The position numbers were made by a program, and so were the translations under genes. The notes below the pieces were generated by a model that had not been told where the DNA came from, made no database searches, and saw only the letters and a list, made by a program, of their open reading frames with translations. 64,000 nt of DNA from Arthrobacter pascens (lineage in GTDB: Bacteria; Actinomycetota; Actinomycetes; Actinomycetales; Micrococcaceae): contig NZ_JAUSWY010000001.1 of NCBI RefSeq assembly GCF_030815585.1, forward strand, positions 3,286,001-3,350,000, in the 5' to 3' direction. Shown here one piece after another: positions 27,149 to 37,138 of this stretch (positions within the stretch are counted from its first letter, which is position 1; every line of letters begins with the position of its first letter).

Positions 27149-27489
27149 AGTCTTTCCTTCCCTGGATCCCTGTCACGGTGTTCCACGGCCATCCGGAGGG
27201 CATCCGCGGACCCCGTAGGTTTGATGCAGGATGACGTCCACACAGAATCCTCCTCACCTGGCTCCCCCATGGCCTTGCAGGAACGGTGCCCAGATCCGGC
27301 CCCTTATCCCGTGGAAACGGGGTGAATGACCCCGCTACCGCCGACGCTATTCCTCGGGCTACAGGCAGTCAATACGCGGGGATATCTAATGGCCGGTCCC
27401 TTCCGGGCTCAGGCTCAGTCCCCCGGGCACGCACTAGATCCCGCCCAGCCCCTGCGGGAATTCACAGGTCAACGGCCTAACATGTCCAC
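27149..27489. other. gene-free divergent spacer
   Basis: About 340 bases between the GYD gene and the lipid kinase, presumably holding both promoters. I see no convincing gene or repeat. Confidence 0.4.
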
Positions 27490-28446
27490 ATGAAGGCTGC
27501 CCGGGACGCCCGCTCTGCCGCCGTGGTGATCAACGCCGGATCACGCAGAGGGGCGGCACACGAACTTACTGTGGACACGATGCGAAAGGCAGGCGTGCCC
27601 ATCTCCGCCGTGCACCACGTGCTGTCGGGGGCAGACCTGGCCGGGACGCTTGACCGGGTGCTTGCGGACGGGCACGACCTGGTGGTTGTCGGTGGCGGCG
27701 ACGGGACTGTGTCCTACGCCGCCGGTCGGGTTGCCGCCACCAACGTCGTGCTCGGCGTTCTTCCGCTGGGCACCGCCAACGACTTCGCCCGCACACTGGA
27801 GATACCGAATAATCTTGCCGAGGCGTGCGCCTCCATCGCCGAAGGCAAGGTGGTGGACATCGACCTCGGCCGGGCCAACGGCGAGCCATTCCTCAACGTC
27901 GCGTCCGTGGGCCTGTCGGTGGCTATTACCGAAGCTCTCAGCCCCCGCCTGAAGCGGCATCTCGGGCCGCTGGCCTACGGCGTTGCCACCCTGCGCGCTT
28001 ATGCCGGGCACAAGGCGTTCCGGGCCCGTCTCGAGTTCCCCGAGGGGGACCACGAGCCTTTGGAGCTCGAAAACCTGCTTCAGGTGGCCGTCGGCAATGG
28101 CCGGCACTACGGCGGAGGCAACACGGTCTCCCCCACGGCAGGGATCGACGACCACACCCTTGACATCTACGCCATCCTGGCAGGGCCGCTCCGTGAGCAC
28201 GTGAGTATCGCGCGGTTCCTCAAGGACGGAAGCTTCATCGAACACGACCGGGTGCACCACCTGACCAGCCGGCGCGTCCGGCTGGTCACCGATCAGCCGC
28301 TGCCGGTGAACCTCGACGGCGAGATCGCAACGACCACCCCCACCGACTTCACCATCCAGCGCAACGCCGTCCACGTCGTGGTACCTCAGAGCAGCAACAG
28401 CGCATTGTTCGACGGACCGGGCGCCGCGAACTGGCCGCCGTCGTAA
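27490..28446 (+). CDS. diacylglycerol-kinase-family lipid kinase
   Basis: 318 residues of the YegS/DagK fold. The ATP-binding glycine loop is VVGGGDGTVSYAAG at about 64-77, followed by GVLPLGTANDFART. The C-terminal beta sandwich ends with LPVNLDGEIATTTPTDF. It probably phosphorylates a lipid or lipid-like alcohol at the membrane. Its last 369 bases (28078-28446) recur without gaps at 29871-30239. Confidence 0.88.
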   Translation: MKAARDARSAAVVINAGSRRGAAHELTVDTMRKAGVPISAVHHVLSGADLAGTLDRVLADGHDLVVVGGGDGTVSYAAGRVAATNVVLGVLPLGTANDFARTLEIPNNLAEACASIAEGKVVDIDLGRANGEPFLNVASVGLSVAITEALSPRLKRHLGPLAYGVATLRAYAGHKAFRARLEFPEGDHEPLELENLLQVAVGNGRHYGGGNTVSPTAGIDDHTLDIYAILAGPLREHVSIARFLKDGSFIEHDRVHHLTSRRVRLVTDQPLPVNLDGEIATTTPTDFTIQRNAVHVVVPQSSNSALFDGPGAANWPPS

Positions 28447-28467
28447 TTTCCGACGGGAAGCTTGTGA

Positions 28468-29670
28468 CTATCGGCTGACGAGCCGCCACAGGGACGTGAC
28501 CTCGGCCGTGCGCGCCTCGAACAGGGGATCGTCGCGGTCCGATGCCTTCGGATGCGTTGGCTTGGTGTCGAGCCGTTCGATCACGGTCAGCCCGGCCGCC
28601 TTGATGGCGGTCAGCAGATCGTCACGCGACCGCAGGCCAAGGTGCTCGGCCAGGTCGGAGAGGACCAGCCAGCCCTCACCGCCCGGCTCCAGGTGGTCGG
28701 GAAGTTCGTTCAGGAAGCGGAACAGCATCCTGCTCCCGGGGTCGTAGACGGCGTTGTCCAGGGTGGAGTGCGGCGTGGCCGGAATCCAGGGCGGGTTGCA
28801 CACGACGAGCGGTGCCCGTCCGGGCGGGAACATGTCGGTCAGGACGGCCTCAGCACGGTCCTGGACACCGAGGTTCCGGAAATTCTCAGCGGCGCAGGCG
28901 ATGGCACGCGGTTCATTGTCCGTCGCCACCACGCGGTGGACGCCACGGCGCGCGAGGACGGCAGCGAGCACCCCCGTGCCGGTTCCGACGTCGAACGCCA
29001 GCGTGTCAGAGGGCAGCGCAGCGGCGGCCACGAGATCCACATATTCACTCCGGGTGGGGAAGAACGTGCCATAGTGCGGGTGGATGCGGCCCTGTAGGGC
29101 ATCGACGTAGACGCCGTTCCGTCGCCACTCGTGGGCGCCAATTGCCCCGACAAGCTCATGCAGGGACACAACGGAAGATTCGCCGACATCGCCGTACGCT
29201 TCAGCGGCGGCCTCCCGGATATCCGGTGCCCGGCGCAGCGGCACCACCGGGCCCGGATCAAGGGGAATCAGCAGGAGGCCGAGAATGCGTGCCCGATGTG
29301 AGCGGGACTGGCGATGCCGATAGAACGTCTCGGCCGGAGTTCCTGCGATCTTCTTTCCGGCGCCTACCCGCCGGTCCAAAGCGTTGAGGATCTGCCGCGC
29401 ATTGTGGAAATCACCGTGCCAGAGCATCGCGATCCCCTGTGACGCCATCCGGTTCGCATCATCGGCCGTGAGGGAATCGGAGACAACTTCGACGCGCGTC
29501 GGCGCAGGCCTGCTGTTCGCCGAACGCCATCGCGCGGCCATGGTGACACCAGCCTCGACCCAGGACACGAGAGCGGGCTCGTCCTCCGCAGCTGTGTGCG
29601 AGGGCTTGGGGTCCGACGTCGGGATTTCCAGGGGAGCTGGTGTGTCAGTACTGATATAGATCCATTCCAA
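28468..29670 (-). CDS. class I SAM-dependent methyltransferase with NPPW motif
   Basis: About 400 residues from a TTG start; an internal ATG at 29539-29541 is an alternative. The SAM-binding motif FDVGTGTGVLAAVLARRG and the catalytic-type VVCNPPW identify an N6-adenine/glutamine-type methyltransferase of the HemK/PrmC and RsmC kind. The N-terminal 170 residues are unfamiliar. The gene lies opposite to, and between, two copies of the lipid-kinase 3' end, which suggests insertion by recombination. The target (protein, RNA or DNA) cannot be told. Confidence 0.75.
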   Translation of the reverse strand: MEWIYISTDTPAPLEIPTSDPKPSHTAAEDEPALVSWVEAGVTMAARWRSANSRPAPTRVEVVSDSLTADDANRMASQGIAMLWHGDFHNARQILNALDRRVGAGKKIAGTPAETFYRHRQSRSHRARILGLLLIPLDPGPVVPLRRAPDIREAAAEAYGDVGESSVVSLHELVGAIGAHEWRRNGVYVDALQGRIHPHYGTFFPTRSEYVDLVAAAALPSDTLAFDVGTGTGVLAAVLARRGVHRVVATDNEPRAIACAAENFRNLGVQDRAEAVLTDMFPPGRAPLVVCNPPWIPATPHSTLDNAVYDPGSRMLFRFLNELPDHLEPGGEGWLVLSDLAEHLGLRSRDDLLTAIKAAGLTVIERLDTKPTHPKASDRDDPLFEARTAEVTSLWRLVSR

Positions 29671-29870
29671 GAGTTGGGGCGATCGGAGACTGACGATTGC
29701 GGCGGCGATTCCACGACGTCCCAGGCTACGGCCCAGGATTCCGAACCGTCATCCGGCCGCGAACCGAGCTTGGTTGATGGACGCTGGAACCATTCAACCT
29801 GCATTGTCAGGATACAGGTGTGCCGTGGCCGGCGCCCCCGCTTCCGCTGCAGCAGCTGGCTGCCGCCCTG

Positions 29871-30239
29871 CTTCAGGTGGCCGTCGGCAACGGCCGGCAT
29901 TACGGCGGCGGCAACACGGTTTCCCCGACGGCTGGGATCGACGATCACACTCTTGATATCTACGCAATCCTGGCGGCGCCGCTCCGGGAGCACATGAACA
30001 TCGCACGGTTACTCAAGGACGGAAGCTTCATCGAACACAACCGGGTGTACCACCTGACCACCAGACGTGTCCGGCTGGTCACCGAGCTGCCGCTGCCGGT
30101 GAACCTCGACGGCGAAATCGCGACCACCACGCCCACCGACTTCACCGTCCAGCGCAACGCCGTCCACGTCGTGGTACCCCAGAGCAGCACCAGCGCGTTG
30201 CTTGACGGACCGGGCGCCGCGGACTGGCCGTCCCTTTGA
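29871..30239 (+). pseudogene. truncated duplicate of the lipid kinase 3' end
   Basis: Repeats the last 369 bases of the gene at 27490-28446 with no indel and scattered substitutions, for example LLQVAVGNGRHYGGGN and VPLQSS-like endings. There is no start or N-terminal kinase domain. Most substitutions are silent or mild, so the copy is not very old or is under gene conversion. Confidence 0.85.
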
Positions 30240-30356
30240 AAGCTTGTTAGCCCCCTTCGTGGCCGGCGGCCGGATCACCTCGAGCGTACGGCGGCGCACC
30301 CAAGCCTGGCGCCGACGTCGGGCTCTTCCGTTCTGAACGCCAGGGCGCCGGAGTCG

Positions 30357-31001
30357 TCAGGGCGATGGCAGCGGGGAAGGTCCAGCAGCGGCCTTCCCCA
30401 AAAGCCAGCCCCACCAGATCAGGACGGCCCCAAAAAGCACGCCCGCGAGTAGGCCCAACACCGGAACGAACGGACCCTCAAGGGCGAGGAATAGAAAGCT
30501 GCTGACTGCCAGCAGCACCCCTGCTGCGCGGGGGAAAACGGAGCACCGGGCCGCCGCGGCACCGATCATCCCCAGACCCAGCAGCCATCCGAGGGCTGCA
30601 ACGCCGACGACGGCAAACGGCCAGGAAGCCACCAGCGGCCCGTCCAGCCGAAGCAGGTCAGGAGCCCGCTCCGCAAGCACGGGAAATACTACGGCTTCGA
30701 CGGCGGCAAGGGCGCCGGTACAGCCCGCACCCACCAGGGTGACTATCAGGCCTGCGCGTCCCAGCCTGCCCATCTGGTCCCCATGGGCGGCGACAATGCC
30801 GGCCGCTCCAAAAACTGTCAGAACAAAGACAACCAAGCCAGCCAGGTGCACAGGGACCCACCACGCCGCCGCTTCCAGGACCACGTCACTGACCGGCCGA
30901 TCGAAAATACTCGGATGCAAAAACGTCAGAGCGATGAGCAACACACCGGTAACCGCAAACGACACTGCTGACAAGCGAAGAGAGACCCTCAACATGGCCA
31001 T
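30357..31001 (-). CDS. hypothetical multi-helix membrane protein
   Basis: 214 residues with about six or seven hydrophobic helices, for example SFAVTGVLLIALTFL, HLAGLVVFVLTVFGAAGI and GVAALGWLLGLGMIG. No charged transport motif is seen. The function is unknown. It is divergent from the PadR-type gene at 31129. Confidence 0.75.
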   Translation of the reverse strand: MAMLRVSLRLSAVSFAVTGVLLIALTFLHPSIFDRPVSDVVLEAAAWWVPVHLAGLVVFVLTVFGAAGIVAAHGDQMGRLGRAGLIVTLVGAGCTGALAAVEAVVFPVLAERAPDLLRLDGPLVASWPFAVVGVAALGWLLGLGMIGAAAARCSVFPRAAGVLLAVSSFLFLALEGPFVPVLGLLAGVLFGAVLIWWGWLLGKAAAGPSPLPSP

Positions 31002-31101
31002 GTCTCACTATAGATTTTGGCGCCGCCGCTGGGAACGGAGTCGAACTGCTCACTGGCGGTAAGGAACTTCGGGCAGGAGAACATCACGTTCTATATCGCC
31101 A

Positions 31102-31126
31102 GTATTGTACATGCGGTATAGTACTG
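31102..31126. promoter_or_regulatory. inverted repeat just upstream of the PadR-type gene
   Basis: AGTATTGTAC-ATGCG-GTATAGTACT has dyad character and ends two bases before the ATG at 31129. It fits a self-repression operator of a PadR-type regulator. This is a guess from position. Confidence 0.35.
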
Positions 31127-31128
31127 GC

Positions 31129-31503
31129 ATGGCCAAGGAAAAGGAGCTTGCAAGCACCCTGAAGGACTGGGAGGCCGTTTTCCGTCAGGGCCTACTGACG
31201 TTCTGGACGTTCGTGGCGCTGGACGCAGAATGGCACGACGTAGCGAGCCTGAAGACCCGCGTAAAGCAGCTGACCAACGGCACCTATGACCCGGCCGACC
31301 AGACCCTGTACCGTCAGCTGCGCCGCCATTTGGATGTCGGCCTGGTAGAAGTGCGGCTTGAAAACAGTCCCGCCGGTCCGCCCAGGAAGCTGTACAGGCT
31401 CTCAAGGCGCGGGCGTCAAGTCCTGGAGCAGTTCGCGTACCGGAACATACAGCCGTTCTCACAACCCGAAGTCCAGAACATTATCGAGAGGACCCAGACA
31501 TGA
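31129..31503 (+). CDS. PadR-like winged-helix regulator
   Basis: 124 residues from the ATG at 31129; an in-frame ATG further upstream lies inside the dyad. A winged helix is suggested by LKTRVKQLTNGTYDPADQTLYRQLRRHLDVGLVE and the wing PPRKLYRLSRRGRQVLE. Its end overlaps the following membrane-protein gene by 4 nt (ATGA), so the two are coupled and the regulator probably senses something the membrane protein responds to. Confidence 0.7.
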   Translation: MAKEKELASTLKDWEAVFRQGLLTFWTFVALDAEWHDVASLKTRVKQLTNGTYDPADQTLYRQLRRHLDVGLVEVRLENSPAGPPRKLYRLSRRGRQVLEQFAYRNIQPFSQPEVQNIIERTQT

Positions 31504-31916
31504 ACCTACAGGTCATCCTGCGCACCAACCTCAAGTGGTTTATTCTCGTGAACACGATCAGCACTCTCGTATTCCTGCCACTCTTCAACCAGTTCGTTGT
31601 CACTGGAGCCCAGCTCGGTGCCGGCATCACGGGAGTCGCCTACGGTGCGGTCTGGTTTATCAGCGGGTTCATAACCGGTATCGCTGACAACGCTGCCACA
31701 CGGCAATACCATCCGGCTATGAGCTACGCGGCTTTTTCTCTCCTCATGGCCATCGTCGTCTTCCTGGGCGGCAAACTCTTCTGGCCCACGATCATGCCGC
31801 TGAGCTGGACCGCTGTCCTGGTGTGCTCACTCGTGTGCGCCGCAGTCACCGTCCTTATCCAGATGAGAATGCGGCGGACCTACCAAGGGTACAGAGGCAA
31901 GGATCTGTTCGAATAG
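31500..31916 (+). CDS. small four-helix membrane protein coupled to the PadR-like gene
   Basis: 138 residues with four hydrophobic helices, starting MNLQVILRTNLKWFILVN. A short basic tail (MRMRRTYQGYRGKD) follows. No family is recognised. ATGA overlap with the regulator makes them one unit. Confidence 0.75.
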   Translation: MNLQVILRTNLKWFILVNTISTLVFLPLFNQFVVTGAQLGAGITGVAYGAVWFISGFITGIADNAATRQYHPAMSYAAFSLLMAIVVFLGGKLFWPTIMPLSWTAVLVCSLVCAAVTVLIQMRMRRTYQGYRGKDLFE

Positions 31917-32081
31917 ACGATCTGGCAGGAGCCCGCGGCAGGCCGTGCTGATCTCGTGACGGCCACCCCTACGGCGTCGACGGGCTGCCCGCCGTCGATA
32001 TACTCCAAATATGCCAATCACTCGCCTCGACCCAGGCAACCACACTCAGCCGTCCACCCTCGAGCAGTACGGGAGCGATCT

Positions 32082-33107
32082 GTGAGCGGCGGTCTCGTCG
32101 CCCTGCTGGATGACATCGCAGCCCTGGCCCGCATAGCGGCCGCCTCGGTGGACGACGTCGCCGCCGGAGCGGCGAAGGCGGGGGCCAAGGCCGCCGGCGT
32201 GGTGATCGACGACGCCGCCGTCACCCCGCAGTACGTGTCCGGCGCGGACCCGTCCCGCGAACTGCCGATGATCAAGAAGATCTTCTGGGGTTCGCTCCGG
32301 AACAAGCTGCTGATCATCCTGCCGGCCCTGCTGCTCGTCAGCGCCTTCGTCCCCTGGGCCATCCCGTTCATCCTCATGCTGGGCGGCACCTACCTTTGCT
32401 ACGAGGGCGCCGAAAAGGTCTGGCACAAGCTGCGCGGCCACCACACCGCGGAGGAGGATGCGCCCGCGGTTGAGCGCGGCCCGGAGGCCGAGGCCAAGGT
32501 CATCAAGGGCGCCATCACCACCGACTTCATCCTGTCCTGCGAGATCATGGTTATCTCGATGAACGAGGTTGCCGCAGATTCCTTGTTGTCCAGGGCGATC
32601 ATCCTGGTCGTCGTGGCCCTCGTGATCACGGTTCTCGTGTACGGCGCCGTCGGACTGATCGTCAAGATGGACGACATCGGCCTGCACCTGGCCGCTAAAG
32701 ATTCTGCAGGCTCCAAGCGCCTCGGCGAGCTTCTCGTCAGGGGGATGCCCGCCGTGCTGGCCGCAATCACCTTCATTGGGACCATAGCCATGCTTTGGGT
32801 TGGTGGCCACATTATGCTGCAGGGGGCCTACGACCTCGGCTGGCATGCGCCCTATGACATAGTCCATGTCCTCGAGCACCCCTTCGCCGGGATCGCGGTT
32901 GTGGGCGCCTTCCTGGCCTGGCTCGTGAACACCTTGTGCTCAGCCGTCATCGGGCTCGCCTGGGGCCTCATCGTCATGGCTATCGTGCATCCGCTGCTAA
33001 ACGTGTTGCCGTTCGGCAAAAAGAAGGGCGGGCACGAGGAGGGCGACCTCCGTGCCGAACTTGCCGGCTATCGGCCGACGAAACGTAACGCGGATCCCTC
33101 CCCGTAG
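32082..33107 (+). CDS. DUF808 inner-membrane protein
   Basis: 341 residues from the GTG at 32082 with GGGAG six bases upstream; the longer frame is non-coding in look. SGGLVALLDDIAALARIAA and DDVAAGAAKAGAKAAGVVIDDAAVTPQYV are the DUF808 (YedI) signature, followed by about six membrane helices. The function is unknown. Confidence 0.88.
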   Translation: MSGGLVALLDDIAALARIAAASVDDVAAGAAKAGAKAAGVVIDDAAVTPQYVSGADPSRELPMIKKIFWGSLRNKLLIILPALLLVSAFVPWAIPFILMLGGTYLCYEGAEKVWHKLRGHHTAEEDAPAVERGPEAEAKVIKGAITTDFILSCEIMVISMNEVAADSLLSRAIILVVVALVITVLVYGAVGLIVKMDDIGLHLAAKDSAGSKRLGELLVRGMPAVLAAITFIGTIAMLWVGGHIMLQGAYDLGWHAPYDIVHVLEHPFAGIAVVGAFLAWLVNTLCSAVIGLAWGLIVMAIVHPLLNVLPFGKKKGGHEEGDLRAELAGYRPTKRNADPSP

Positions 33108-33203
33108 CGGTCTCGCCGTCGTTTTCTACGTTTCCTTGCGGTGAAGCCGGTCCCAGCACCCTGGGCGAGCGCCGCCGTCGTACTCCCCAGCCTCAACGCC
33201 GTC

Positions 33204-34580
33204 TCAGGCCACCGGTTTGATGTTCTGGTTGATATGGAACAGGTTGCCGGGATCGTACTTCGCCTTGATCTTGGCCAACCGGGGGTAGTTGCCGCCGTAG
33301 TTGTCCTCGATGTTGGACTGGTCGTCGGCATCAAGGAAATTAACATAGCCGGCGCCGGATCCATAAGGATGCAGGGCCTGTTGGTACTCTCTGACCCACC
33401 TCGTGTTGGCGTCGTTGTCCTCCGGGGACTCCCACATTCCGGCGATGGCTACCGAGAAGTTGGCATCCCGGTAAGGAAAGGCAGTCTCATCCCGTCCTAC
33501 GCGTTGGGCCGCACCATTAATCGGGTAGAAATGATTGGCGGTTTGGGGACTGGGCACGCCGGCTCCGAAATTCCGGGCAACCCCGATCACATCGTCGCTC
33601 AGCTCTGGAAGGAACTCCGCCTTCCAATACGCCTGAAGGCCTTTCGGGAGAAGCGGGTCGAACAAAGTGTTGAGCATCGGGTACGGGAGCGGGCCGACAA
33701 ACGATCCGGCAACTGGGGCGACACCCAGGAATTGCTGCCACTGCCTCTCGCCTTCATCGTGGGGACCGGTCCAGCCACCTACCACAACCACCACTGGCTT
33801 GCCGTGGTGCTCCTCCGGAAGGAAGGGGACCGGCGGGCCTTGGTGGAATCCGAGGAAGATACCCATGTCTTCGGGGGCTGTGGCGATATAGTCCCGGTAC
33901 AGCTGCCCAACAGCCTCAGCGTGCTCGAGCAGATAGATCACTACACCTCCGTACACCACATCAACGGGATGCAGGCCGAATTCCAGGGAAGTGACGACGC
34001 CGAAGTTTCCTGTGCCGCCACGTAACGCCCAGAAGAGATCGTCATTCTCGGTTGCGCTGGCTGTGACGAACTTCCCGTCTGCGGTAACCACATCCGCGGA
34101 TATGAGGTTGTCGCAGGACAGGCCGTGCTTACGGGCGAGGTAGCCGATGCCGCCACCGAGCGTTAGTCCAGCAACACCTGTGGATCCGATAATGCCGCCG
34201 GTTGTTGCCAGCCCGAACGCGTTTGTTGCATGGTTGAAGTCCGCCCAGGTGGTGCCTGCCTCAGCCCGGGCCGTTGAAGCAGCAGGATCTACCCGTACGC
34301 CCGTGCGGTCGGCGAAGTCCAGCACGAGGCCTCCGTCGCAGGTCCCGAATCCGGGCGCACTGTGCCCCCCGCCTCTAAGCGCGAGGTCCAGGCCCTGGTC
34401 GCGGGCAAAGTTGACTCCTGCGATGACGTCTGCGACTTGCGAAACACGCAGTATGGCCGCGGGATGTTTGTCAATCATGCCGTTATAGACGGTCCGTGAT
34501 GCGTCATAGTGGGGGTGGTCAGAAGTGATGACCTGGCCTCGTACTTTTTCCTGCAGGGCCTGAAATCCGTTGTTGTCCAT
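33204..34580 (-). CDS. BBE-type FAD-linked oxidoreductase
   Basis: 458 residues from the ATG at 34578-34580 (GGAGTCACC upstream). An FAD-binding domain of the berberine-bridge/PCMH type has GGGHSAPGFG with His 73 and GLSCDNL with Cys 156, the two residues that would link FAD bicovalently. The BBE C-terminus ends NYPRLAKIKAKYDPGNLFH. No twin-Arg signal is seen. It likely oxidises a sugar or small alcohol; the substrate is unknown. Confidence 0.88.
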   Translation of the reverse strand: MDNNGFQALQEKVRGQVITSDHPHYDASRTVYNGMIDKHPAAILRVSQVADVIAGVNFARDQGLDLALRGGGHSAPGFGTCDGGLVLDFADRTGVRVDPAASTARAEAGTTWADFNHATNAFGLATTGGIIGSTGVAGLTLGGGIGYLARKHGLSCDNLISADVVTADGKFVTASATENDDLFWALRGGTGNFGVVTSLEFGLHPVDVVYGGVVIYLLEHAEAVGQLYRDYIATAPEDMGIFLGFHQGPPVPFLPEEHHGKPVVVVVGGWTGPHDEGERQWQQFLGVAPVAGSFVGPLPYPMLNTLFDPLLPKGLQAYWKAEFLPELSDDVIGVARNFGAGVPSPQTANHFYPINGAAQRVGRDETAFPYRDANFSVAIAGMWESPEDNDANTRWVREYQQALHPYGSGAGYVNFLDADDQSNIEDNYGGNYPRLAKIKAKYDPGNLFHINQNIKPVA

Positions 34581-35166
34581 GGTGACTCCATTCGCCCCCG
34601 AGCATGCGTTCACGATCAGGGACTTTGGCACAGCCATCCCCCGGGCCGTGCGGGACATTCATGAAGCAGCCACTGCGGGCCCGGGAAAGAGCCCCGGAAC
34701 AGACCGTCAGGCCTGATCCAGCGGCGGAGACCGGATGCGCCTGTGCTGCATGCGGCTTGGCATGCAGTTACCGGCGTGATTCGCGAACATACTCCTGCCG
34801 GCGAACCTGCTAGGCGAAGCTGGCGAGCACACCCATGGATCGACGACTAACCGTAACGTACGCCCGCCCGTTTCCAAGGTCAAGAAGCGGTTAGAAGGCG
34901 GTGTCCTCTACCGTCCAGTTGCCGGGGTAAAACAGGTGCACGTCCTACCGCACACTGGAGCCGCTGCCTCGGCAAATCTACCAATTCGCCTGGATGTGCA
35001 TAACCGATCCGCTTCGTCACTGGCTTCCGATGTCCCCCGTCGCGGGCATCTTTAATGGGTCAACGCGGAAGGGCGCCAACCATCCCCCACCGGTCTACAC
35101 TGATCGTAGGTTTGCACCCTTCGTGCTCCCAGTACGCTCAGGGCGCAGCTCCGGGGAGGGAACGCC
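34581..35166. other. gene-free stretch
   Basis: About 585 bases between the oxidoreductase start and the next membrane-protein gene. Only short, unconvincing frames occur. It should include the promoters of both flanking genes. Confidence 0.4.
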
Positions 35167-35907
35167 ATGGATGCCAGAGAGAATCCCGAGCCGCAGGACG
35201 GCCCGACGCCCGGCCAGGTCAGACCGGGCGGGGCGACGGGGAGGCCGGACCGCTGGGCCGCGGTGGCTGGTCTGGTGTTCACCGCCCTGGTTGTGGCCAG
35301 CATCTTCACGCCCGACGTACCCAGCAGCGACAGCCCGGCGGAGGACATCGCAGCCGAGCTTGCCGCGGACAGCACCGCCCACCGGCTTTCGCTGCTGCTG
35401 GGATTCCTCGCCGACGTGGCCTTCCTCGTATTCCTGGCCGGCCTCTGGAGCAGACTGCGCCGATGGGAGGACCCGGCCGGGATGTTCGCCGCGCTGGTCC
35501 TCGCCGCCGGCGCTGCCTTGGTGGCGCTCATGCTGGTTGCGGGGGGCCTGTACATGGCGCTCCTCCAGTACGCCTCCGCTGGCCAGCCCGACCCGGCGGT
35601 GCTTCACGCCCTCACCGTCCTCAACGAATGGGTGGGTGGTGCCCTTCTGCCCGCCGGTGTCGCAATGTTCCTCGGGGCGGCGGTGGCCATCCTGACCACC
35701 CGGGCGCTACCTCAGTGGCTGGGCTGGCTGGCAGCCGCCACGGCCCTGCTGCTGCTCATTTCTCTCTTGGGCGTATTCCAGACCACCACAGAGGGAGGCG
35801 TGGTCGGCATCGTCGGTTTCGTCGGCTTCCTGATCTTCTTGGTCTGGGTCCTGTCCACGAGCGTCGTGCTGCTGCTCCGGCCCGGCCGGCAGCCGGCCGG
35901 TCTATAA
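35167..35907 (+). CDS. hypothetical six-helix membrane protein (DUF4386-like)
   Basis: 246 residues. A hydrophilic Gly/Pro-rich N-terminus of about 27 residues precedes about six helices (AAVAGLVFTALVVASIF, LLLGFLADVAFLVFLAGLW and others). The layout resembles DUF4386-type proteins, but I am not certain. No regulation is visible. Confidence 0.7.
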   Translation: MDARENPEPQDGPTPGQVRPGGATGRPDRWAAVAGLVFTALVVASIFTPDVPSSDSPAEDIAAELAADSTAHRLSLLLGFLADVAFLVFLAGLWSRLRRWEDPAGMFAALVLAAGAALVALMLVAGGLYMALLQYASAGQPDPAVLHALTVLNEWVGGALLPAGVAMFLGAAVAILTTRALPQWLGWLAAATALLLLISLLGVFQTTTEGGVVGIVGFVGFLIFLVWVLSTSVVLLLRPGRQPAGL

Positions 35908-36045
35908 CGGCACGAAGGCCCGGAACCACTTGCCGGGTCCGCCGGTGTTCGCGTCCAACGTCGAGACCGTCGGTGCATCCGCCCCCGCCGTCATCATCAC
36001 ACGCTAATTCTGGAACCCAACCCGCAGTGTGATAATCCGGTAGGT

Positions 36046-37053
36046 ATGTCTTCCTTATCCGAATCTTCCACCACGGCATCAGCCGCGGAAGAACGCAGCG
36101 CCCGCGTCGCCGTCACTCTTTTCCCGGTGCTCATCCTGGCCGGGGGCGCCGTAGCGCTTGCCGCTCCAACAGCGTTCACCGGGCTGGCCCCTTGGATCAA
36201 CCCCCTCTTGGGACTCATCATGTTCGGCATGGGGCTGACACTCACGCCCCCTGACTTCGCCGTCATTGCCAAATGTCCTGTCCCGGTGGTGATCGGAGTT
36301 GTGGCGCAGTACGCCATCATGCCGTTCCTGGGTTGGTTGATCGCGGCGGCGCTGGGGCTGCCGCCTGCTCTGGCCGCGGGCGTCATCCTTGTGGGCTGCT
36401 GCCCCGGCGGAACGGCGTCCAACGTGGTGTCCTACCTGGCCAGGGGTGACGTTGCCCTGTCCGTGGCGATGACCACCGTTTCGACGCTGATCGCTCCGCT
36501 GCTGACCCCGGTGCTCGCATTGTGGCTGGCCGGTCAGTACATGCCGGTAGACGCCGGTTCCATGGCGTGGTCCATCGTCCAGATCGTGCTGTTCCCTGTG
36601 CTGCTGGGACTCGTCATCCGAGTCTTTCTGCCGCGCCTTGTCGACAGGGCCCTGCCTGCCCTTCCTTGGATTTCGGTACTCGCTATCACGGTTGTAGTAG
36701 TTGCGGTGGTGGCCGGAAGCGCCAAGGCCATCTTCGCAGCCGGACTGCTGGTTCTCGTGGCTGTTATTCTGCACAACGGCCTGGGTTATGCCCTCGGCTA
36801 CGGTGCGGCCCGTTTGTTCCGGCTGCCGATTCCGTCCCGGCGCACCACTGCGATTGAGGTGGGCATGCAGAATTCAGGCCTGGCAGCAGGGCTGGCACGG
36901 CAGTACCTGACTCCCGAAGCGGCCCTGCCTGGCGCCATCTTCTCCGTCTGGCACAACGTGTCCGGCGCCGTCCTTGCGGCTTACTGGCGCCGCCGCAGCA
37001 CCCCTGCTTTACGCGACGGTGAGAAGGTTCCGGCGGCGGCGGTCACGGAGTAG
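36046..37053 (+). CDS. bile acid:sodium symporter family transporter
   Basis: 335 residues, about ten helices. The signature of the BASS family is present: MFGMGLTLTPPDF near residue 65, VILVGCCPGGTASNVVSYLARGDVALSVAMTT with the sodium-site loop, and EVGMQNSGLAAGLA. It imports an organic anion with sodium. The substrate is unknown. Confidence 0.9.
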   Translation: MSSLSESSTTASAAEERSARVAVTLFPVLILAGGAVALAAPTAFTGLAPWINPLLGLIMFGMGLTLTPPDFAVIAKCPVPVVIGVVAQYAIMPFLGWLIAAALGLPPALAAGVILVGCCPGGTASNVVSYLARGDVALSVAMTTVSTLIAPLLTPVLALWLAGQYMPVDAGSMAWSIVQIVLFPVLLGLVIRVFLPRLVDRALPALPWISVLAITVVVVAVVAGSAKAIFAAGLLVLVAVILHNGLGYALGYGAARLFRLPIPSRRTTAIEVGMQNSGLAAGLARQYLTPEAALPGAIFSVWHNVSGAVLAAYWRRRSTPALRDGEKVPAAAVTE

Positions 37054-37138
37054 GCCTAGTTTTCGCGCCGCCGTCGAGCGCTTGCAGGTAATCACGAGAT
37101 AGAGAAGACGATGCCTCAGAACCCGCCGTACATGACGC

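Noticed and set aside
31091..31462. Reverse frame opposite the PadR-like gene
   Set aside because: No family match, and the forward gene has a winged-helix pattern and a coupled partner.
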